A stretch of DNA of 64,000 nt from contig NZ_CP101740.1 of the NCBI RefSeq assembly GCF_024496245.1, forward strand, positions 310,001-374,000, in the 5' to 3' direction. This DNA comes from Sphingomonas qomolangmaensis. GTDB taxonomy: Bacteria > Pseudomonadota > Alphaproteobacteria > Sphingomonadales > Sphingomonadaceae. Positions within the stretch are counted from its first letter, which is position 1, and every line of letters starts with the position of its first letter. Shown here piece after piece: positions 59,862 to 64,000 of the stretch. The notes under the pieces were generated by a model. That model was not told where the DNA came from, searched no databases, and was given only the letters and a program-made list of their open reading frames with translations. Position numbers and translations under genes: made by a program.

Positions 59862-59952
59862 CGTTCGCCCTGAGCTTGTCGAAGGGCGCCCCGCACTGTC
59901 GGCGGGTGTGGGGATGGTTCGGGGCGGGCTTCGACAGGCTCAGCCCGACCGG
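59862..59952. repeat. palindromic intergenic repeat, family E (GAGCTTGTCGAAG type)
   Basis: Left CGTTCGCCCTGAGCTTGTCG-AAGGGCG; right CGGGCTTCGACAGGCTCAGC-CCG. CTGAGCTTGTCGAAG and CTTCGACAGGCTCAG are near-perfect inverted arms. The type is very common in sphingomonad chromosomes. It is the only copy here, between rpsU and the FKBP gene. Confidence 0.85.
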
Positions 59953-59992
59953 GAGGGGGCAGCACCTTCCATCGTGACCAGGACACCCGCTC

Positions 59993-60652
59993 ATGTCGAC
60001 CACCGCAGCTCCGATCCGCCCTACCAAGCGCGGCTATCTCGTCTGGCTGTGGGTCGGCGTGCTGGTCGCGGTCCTGATCGCGGGGCTGCTCGCGTGGAGG
60101 GGTACCGCGGCGGTCGTCGCCGATACTGGCAGCAATGCGCAGTTCCTCGCCTATAATGCTGGGCAGCCCGGGGTCGAACAGACCGCGAGCGGCCTGCAAT
60201 ATCGCGTGCTCGAAGCCGGCGAGGGCGATGCGCGCCCTACCGATACCGATCTGGTGCTGGTGAACTACACCGGCAAGCTGCGCGACGGCGAGACCTTCGA
60301 CGCCAGCCAGCAGCCGACCCCGATGTCGCCGACGCAAGTCGTGCCCGGCTTCGGCGAAGGGCTGAAGCTGATGCCCAAGGGTTCGAAATATCGTTTCTGG
60401 ATCAAGCCCGAGCTCGCCTACGGCGCCGAACCGCGCCGCGATCCCAGCACCGGCCAGGAAGTGATCCCCGGCGAGGCATTGCTGGTGTTCGACGTCGAGA
60501 TGGTCGATTTCGTCCCCGAGGCGGTCGTTCGCCAGATGCAGCAGCAGCAGATGATGCAGCAGGGTGCGCCAGGCGGGGCGATGCCGGGTGGCGCGATGCC
60601 GGGTGGCGCGATGCCGGGCGGCCCGCCGGCGCCTCCTGCGGCCGGCCAGTAA
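59993..60652 (+). CDS. FKBP-type peptidyl-prolyl cis-trans isomerase, membrane-anchored
   Basis: 219 residues. A membrane anchor near residues 16-35 (LWVGVLVAVLIAGLLAWRGT) is followed by the FKBP domain (about 60-175): LQYRVLEAGEGDARPTDTDL, VNYTGKLRDGETFDAS, VVPGFGEGLKLMPKGSKYRF and WIKPELAYGAEPRR, then EALLVFDVEMVDF. The YTG, GW/GF-like and F-D-V residues are kept. It likely folds envelope proteins in the periplasm. The C-terminal tail is Gln/Met-rich with three identical MPGGA units made by 15-bp repeats. Confidence 0.92.
   Translation: MSTTAAPIRPTKRGYLVWLWVGVLVAVLIAGLLAWRGTAAVVADTGSNAQFLAYNAGQPGVEQTASGLQYRVLEAGEGDARPTDTDLVLVNYTGKLRDGETFDASQQPTPMSPTQVVPGFGEGLKLMPKGSKYRFWIKPELAYGAEPRRDPSTGQEVIPGEALLVFDVEMVDFVPEAVVRQMQQQQMMQQGAPGGAMPGGAMPGGAMPGGPPAPPAAGQ
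60578..60622 (+). repeat. 15-bp tandem repeat in the FKBP gene tail
   Basis: GCGATGCCGGGTGGC repeats three times (the last copy with C for T), in frame, encoding AMPGG units. Being a multiple of three, copy-number change would alter tail length without a frameshift. Confidence 0.75.
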
Positions 60653-60785
60653 GCGCGAAAAGGCGCTGCCCGGCCTTCTAGTCGCAGGCAGTGCGCCGGC
60701 GGCCATCGGCCCCCTAATATAGGTCAGCGCCGCTGCGTCCGGTCGCACCGCCTAACACCCGTAGTGGCATTCGCTCGCATTGCGC

Positions 60786-60815
60786 TTGAGCCATGCTGCG
60801 GCGCACCCATATAGG
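60786..60815 (+). promoter_or_regulatory. candidate promoter of the cyd operon
   Basis: TTGAGC (60786-60791) with TATAGG (60810-60815) 18 bp later, in the 270-bp gap 60653-60922 before cydA. No FNR-type TTGAT-N4-ATCAA site was found in this gap. Confidence 0.35.
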
Positions 60816-60922
60816 GAGCACGGGACCGGACGCGGGGCGCGATCGATAGCGCGAAATAGGAATGTCGGAACCCGCTGAAGTCACGCCTGCCGAGAGGCAG
60901 CCAGACCCGGAGTTCCGCCGCC

Positions 60923-62452
60923 GTGTTCGATTCCTTCGACCCGTTGATCCTTGCGCGCATCCAGTTCGCGTTCACCATCAGCTTCCACTTCATCTTCCCT
61001 GCCTTCTCGATCGGCTTGGCGAGCTTCCTTGCGGTCCTCGAAGGGCTGTGGCTGAAGACGGGCAAGGATCTGTACCACGACCTCTTCAAATTCTGGGTGA
61101 AGATCTTCGCCGTCGCCTTCGCGATGGGCGTCGTGTCGGGTATCGTGATGTCGTACCAGTTCGGCACCAACTGGTCGGTCTTCTCCGACCGCACCGGGCC
61201 GATCCTGGGGCCGCTGATGGCCTATGAGGTGCTGACCGCCTTCTTCCTCGAAGCGGGGTTTCTGGGCGTCATGCTGTTCGGCATGGACCGCGTCGGCAAG
61301 AAGCTGCACTTCGCCGCTACCTGCATGGTGGCGATCGGCACGTTCATTTCGGCATTCTGGATCCTCAGCGTCAACAGCTGGATGCACACCCCGGTGGGCT
61401 ATGCGATGAACGATGTCGGGCAGTTCGTGCCCGCGGGGTCGTGGCTGACGATCATCTTCAACCCCAGCTTCCCCTATCGGCTGTTCCACACCGTTACCGC
61501 AGCGTATCTGACCACGGCCTTTGTCGTTGGCGCGGTCGGCGCCTTCCAGCTGCTCAAGGCGCGCGCGGGCAAGAACCGGATCGAAACCGACGGCGACAGC
61601 CACCCCGCTGCGACCGCACATCCCGAGCTGCCGCGATCGAACGCCGCGGCGCGCAAGATGTTTTCGATGGCGATGTGGATGGCAGCGATCGTCGCGCCGA
61701 TCCAGATCTTCGCCGGCGACCTGCACGGGATCAACACGCTCGAGCATCAGCCCGCCAAGGTCATGGCGATGGAGGGGCATTATCAAAGCCACCCCGATGG
61801 CGCGCCGCTGATCCTGTTCGGCCTGCCCAACGCCGCCGAAAAGCGGATCGACTATGCGATCGAGATTCCGAAGGTCTCTTCGCTGATCCTGAAGCACGAT
61901 CTGAACGCGCCGCTCGCGGGACTCGACACCGTCGCCGACGATCGCGAGCCGCCGGTGTCGATCCTGTTCTGGTCGTTCCGGATCATGGTCGGCATCGGCT
62001 TCGCGATGCTCGGGCTCGGGCTGTGGAGCCTGTTCGCGCGGCTGCGCAAGCGGCTCTATGATTGGCCCTGGCTGCACCGCGCGGCGATCGTGATGGGGCC
62101 GTCGGGCTTCGTTGCGGTGATCGCGGGCTGGATCACCACCGAGGTCGGGCGTCAGCCCTTCACCGTGTATAACCTGCTCACCACCGCAGACAGCGTGTCG
62201 CCGCTCGCGGCGCCTGCGGTCGGTGCCTCGCTGGTCGCGTTCATCCTCGTCTATTTCGTCGTGTTTGGCTTTGGCACCTGGTACATCCTCAAGCTGATGG
62301 CCAAGGGTGTGCAGGACGACGAACCCGATATCCAGGACGATGCGCCGATCCGCAGCGCAGGCATCACTCCCGGCCCGACCCAACAGGGCGGGCAGCAGCG
62401 CGGTGGTCGTTCCTCCGGGGGGCAGCGCGGCGCGCTGCAGCCGGCCGAATAA
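60923..62452 (+). CDS. cydA: cytochrome bd-type ubiquinol oxidase subunit I (CydA/CioA)
   Basis: 509 residues from a GTG start. Haem-ligand regions are ARIQFAFTISFHFIFPAFSI (His near residue 22) and FFLEAGFLGVMLFGMDRVGK; the quinol site has TTEVGRQPFTVYNLLTTADS near 390. The Q-loop is short, as in the cyanide-insensitive (CioA) branch. The last about 40 residues are Gly/Gln/Arg-rich (TQQGGQQRGGRSSGGQRGAL) and probably disordered. It reduces oxygen to water using quinol. It overlaps cydB by one base (TAATG). Symbol cioA could apply. Confidence 0.94.
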   Translation: MFDSFDPLILARIQFAFTISFHFIFPAFSIGLASFLAVLEGLWLKTGKDLYHDLFKFWVKIFAVAFAMGVVSGIVMSYQFGTNWSVFSDRTGPILGPLMAYEVLTAFFLEAGFLGVMLFGMDRVGKKLHFAATCMVAIGTFISAFWILSVNSWMHTPVGYAMNDVGQFVPAGSWLTIIFNPSFPYRLFHTVTAAYLTTAFVVGAVGAFQLLKARAGKNRIETDGDSHPAATAHPELPRSNAAARKMFSMAMWMAAIVAPIQIFAGDLHGINTLEHQPAKVMAMEGHYQSHPDGAPLILFGLPNAAEKRIDYAIEIPKVSSLILKHDLNAPLAGLDTVADDREPPVSILFWSFRIMVGIGFAMLGLGLWSLFARLRKRLYDWPWLHRAAIVMGPSGFVAVIAGWITTEVGRQPFTVYNLLTTADSVSPLAAPAVGASLVAFILVYFVVFGFGTWYILKLMAKGVQDDEPDIQDDAPIRSAGITPGPTQQGGQQRGGRSSGGQRGALQPAE

Positions 62453-63459
62453 TGTACGTCAACACAGACCTTGCGACGATCTGGGCGGGAATCATCGCCT
62501 TTGCGATCTTCGCCTATATCGTGATGGACGGGTTCGACCTGGGGATCGGGATCCTGTTTCCCGTTTTCGGGGTGGGCGAAGAGCGCGACCAGGCGATGAA
62601 CTCGATCGCGCCGGTGTGGGACGGCAACGAAACCTGGCTGGTGCTCGGCGGCGGCGGGCTGTTTGCTGCCTTCCCGCTTGCCTATGCGATCATCATGCCC
62701 GCGCTGTATCCGCCTATCATCGCGATGCTGCTCGGGCTGGTATTCCGCGGGGTGGCGTTCGAGGCGCGCTGGCGCGATCCGGGGCATCGCCGCTGGTGGG
62801 ATCTGGCGTTCACCCTGGGCTCGGTCGTCGCGGCGTTCGCGCAAGGCGTGACGTTGGGGGCGCTGCTCCAGGGGGTCGAGGTCGATGGCCGCGCCTATGG
62901 CGGCGGCTGGCTCGACTGGTTCACCCCGTTCAGCATGTTGACCGGGGTCAGCCTGGTCGCGGGCTATGCGCTGCTGGGGGCGACCTGGTTGATATGGAAG
63001 ACCGAAGGCGGGACGCAGGCACATGCCTATCGGCTTGCGGCGCGCTTCGGGGTGATCACGCTGGCGGCGATCGCGGCGGTAAGTGCGTCGACGCTGACGC
63101 TCGAATACGCCTATTATCAGCGCTGGCTGGCCTATCCGGGCATCTTGTTGACCGCCCAGGTGCCGCTGCTGGTGGGTATCTTCGCCTTCGCCTTTTACCG
63201 CTCGCTCAAGAAGCAGCGTGAGGCGCGGCCCTTCCTGCTGGCACTGGGACTGTTTGCATTGAGCTTCGTCGGGCTGGGGATCAGCATGTTCCCCTATATC
63301 GTGCCCGACAGCGTCACGATCTGGCAGGCGGCGGCCCCCGAATCGAGCCAGTTGTTCATGCTGGCGGGTGCGGCGGTGCTGGTGCCGGTGATCCTGATCT
63401 ACACCGGTTGGGCCTATTGGGTGTTCCGCGGCAAGGTCGGTACCGAAGGATATCACTGA
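62452..63459 (+). CDS. cydB: cytochrome bd-type ubiquinol oxidase subunit II (CydB/CioB)
   Basis: 335 residues with about eight membrane helices. The first helix region IIAFAIFAYIVMDGFDLGIG, then NSIAPVWDGNETWLVLGGGG and FRGVAFEARWRDPG are the conserved CydB segments. The C-terminus includes FPYIVPDSVTIWQAAAPESS and LVPVILIYTGWAYWVFRGKV. It overlaps cydA and the small DUF2474 gene by one base each (TAATG and TGATG). Confidence 0.95.
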   Translation: MYVNTDLATIWAGIIAFAIFAYIVMDGFDLGIGILFPVFGVGEERDQAMNSIAPVWDGNETWLVLGGGGLFAAFPLAYAIIMPALYPPIIAMLLGLVFRGVAFEARWRDPGHRRWWDLAFTLGSVVAAFAQGVTLGALLQGVEVDGRAYGGGWLDWFTPFSMLTGVSLVAGYALLGATWLIWKTEGGTQAHAYRLAARFGVITLAAIAAVSASTLTLEYAYYQRWLAYPGILLTAQVPLLVGIFAFAFYRSLKKQREARPFLLALGLFALSFVGLGISMFPYIVPDSVTIWQAAAPESSQLFMLAGAAVLVPVILIYTGWAYWVFRGKVGTEGYH

Positions 63460-63590
63460 TGCAGGGCAACGAGGCCGATCGGCAGCCGCTGTGGCGGCGG
63501 CTGGGCTGGATGGCGGCGATATGGGGCGCGAGCGTGGGGTTGCTCGGGGCGGTCGCGATGGTGATCCGCTGGTGGCTCGGGTTGGGCTGA
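63459..63590 (+). CDS. DUF2474 small membrane protein of the bd oxidase (CydX-like)
   Basis: 43 residues, one membrane helix: RQPLWRRLGWMAAIWGASVG then LLGAVAMVIRWWLGLG. The W-RR-L-W and ASV-LL pattern is that of DUF2474. The start overlaps the cydB stop (TGATG), so it is translationally coupled. By analogy with CydX, it probably helps the oxidase assemble or stay stable. Confidence 0.85.
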   Translation: MQGNEADRQPLWRRLGWMAAIWGASVGLLGAVAMVIRWWLGLG

Positions 63591-63702
63591 GCGCGCTAGG
63601 CGGCGGCTCGACATTCTCGGCTTAACGTTCGGGCACTAAGCCTGGCCAGTACGACGATTGCGTCGGCCTTACCGGCACCGGTCAGGTCAGAAGCACAACC
63701 AA

Positions 63703-63730
63703 AAACGGCGGCCCGCGAGGGCCGCCGTTT
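63703..63730. terminator. strong bidirectional terminator hairpin
   Basis: AACGGCGGCCC (63704-63714), loop GCGA, GGGCCGCCGTT (63719-63729), extended by an A-T pair each side. It is preceded by A5 and followed by TCCG, so on the minus strand it ends in TTTTT, fitting the minus-strand gene; it may also end the cyd transcript. Confidence 0.8.
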
Positions 63731-63751
63731 CCGTAATCAAGTCAGCAAGGA

Positions 63752-63997
63752 TTAGTTGCTGTCCGAATCGTCGTCGCCGTCTGCAACGATCACGATGCCC
63801 GCGACCACAGCTGCGGCTGCGAGAACGCCGACGATGATGCCGCCGCCTGCAATGGCTTCGTTCGACTTCTTGCCGGTGGTCGAAACGCGAGCCGACTTAG
63901 CAACCGACAGAGCGCTTGCGCTGTTGGTGGCTGCCACGACGGGCGTGGCAATGAGCGAAACTGCCGAAGCGGCAGTCAGTAGTTTGGCCAAACGCAT
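63752..63997 (-). CDS. small secreted or membrane protein of unknown function
   Basis: 81 residues. A signal peptide (MRLAKLLTAASAVSLIATPV, cleavage near VAA|TNSA) is followed by a short Ser/Ala/Lys region, one hydrophobic helix (GGGIIVGVLAAAAVVAGIVI) and an acidic tail (VADGDDDSDSN). I recall similar short proteins in sphingomonads with no assigned function. It ends at the strong terminator and its promoter lies beyond the right edge of the window. Confidence 0.75.
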   Translation of the reverse strand: MRLAKLLTAASAVSLIATPVVAATNSASALSVAKSARVSTTGKKSNEAIAGGGIIVGVLAAAAVVAGIVIVADGDDDSDSN

Positions 63998-64000
63998 GGG

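Noticed and set aside
1..64000. tRNA, rRNA or tmRNA genes
   Set aside because: No stretch with the T-loop GGTTCGAATC pattern in a cloverleaf setting or conserved rRNA text was noticed; this was by eye, so a tRNAscan run would settle it.

Overview
This window is chromosomal DNA from an alphaproteobacterium, almost certainly a sphingomonad (Sphingomonas or a close relative). The DNA is GC-rich with strong G/C third-position bias. The order lptC-lptA-lptB-rpoN, the linked helicase / S4-protein / 7Fe-ferredoxin genes, the XrtA/PEP-CTERM regulators PrsK and PrsR, and several short palindromic repeat families found between sphingomonad genes all point the same way. Genes are densely packed, many with ATGA, TGATG or TAATG junctions. 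I saw no rRNA, tRNA, CRISPR array, insertion sequence or prophage.

Layout. 1-3.6 kb: LPS transport genes lptC (partial), lptA, lptB and the sigma-54 gene rpoN. 3.9-7.3 kb: a TauE/SafE permease, a TIGR02186-type membrane protein and a HerA-type ATPase. 7.4-9.0 kb: an M23 endopeptidase on the minus strand. 9.0-12.8 kb: a repeat-rich gap, then a SUV3-like helicase, an S4 RNA-binding protein and fdxA. 12.9-21.7 kb: manC, then an epsB-like glycosyltransferase, prsK, prsR, a TPR protein and a DUF815 ATPase. 21.7-24.1 kb: a ParE/ParD-like pair and an ABC-F ATPase. 24.2-29.0 kb: a PepSY protein with a PhoP/PhoQ-like two-component pair, and a TonB-dependent receptor with a His/Asp/Glu-rich segment. 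29.1-31.4 kb: a tightly coupled three-gene cassette (unknown beta-rich protein, GH18-like protein, class-3 lipase). 31.8-39.6 kb: a Met-rich secreted protein and the pho regulon operon phoR-pstS-pstC-pstA-pstB-phoU-phoB on the minus strand. 39.7-42.3 kb: an HPr-rel-A cluster (Tat-like small protein, PqqD-like protein, HprK-like kinase, nucleotidyltransferase). 42.3-46.2 kb: gph, glmU, glmS. 46.5-48.4 kb: a REC-GGDEF-EAL protein. 48.4-53.3 kb: the sulfate-activation genes cysD, cysNC, cysQ and UDP-glucose dehydrogenase. 53.5-58.1 kb: a candidate small ORF, an EAL protein, a TPR hybrid kinase and a stand-alone receiver. 58.1-64 kb: an MFS transporter, rpsU, an FKBP isomerase, the bd-type oxidase cydA-cydB with a DUF2474 subunit, and a small secreted protein.

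How the parts fit. Many genes serve the cell envelope: LPS export, sugar nucleotides for polysaccharide (ManC, GlmS, GlmU, UDP-glucose dehydrogenase), and the Prs/EPS branch, whose regulator PrsR belongs to the sigma-54 activator family and whose sigma factor is encoded about 14 kb away. Phosphate, sulfate and possibly zinc acquisition are also present.

Most interesting to me: a palindromic intergenic repeat that lies in frame inside the HPr-rel-A nucleotidyltransferase gene; the HPr-rel-A cluster with its putative exported partner; the coupled unknown/GH18/lipase cassette; a candidate Zur-like site before the TonB receptor; and a 16-codon ORF with ribosome site and hairpin upstream of UDP-glucose dehydrogenase. 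All calls come from reading the sequence; no database search was run.
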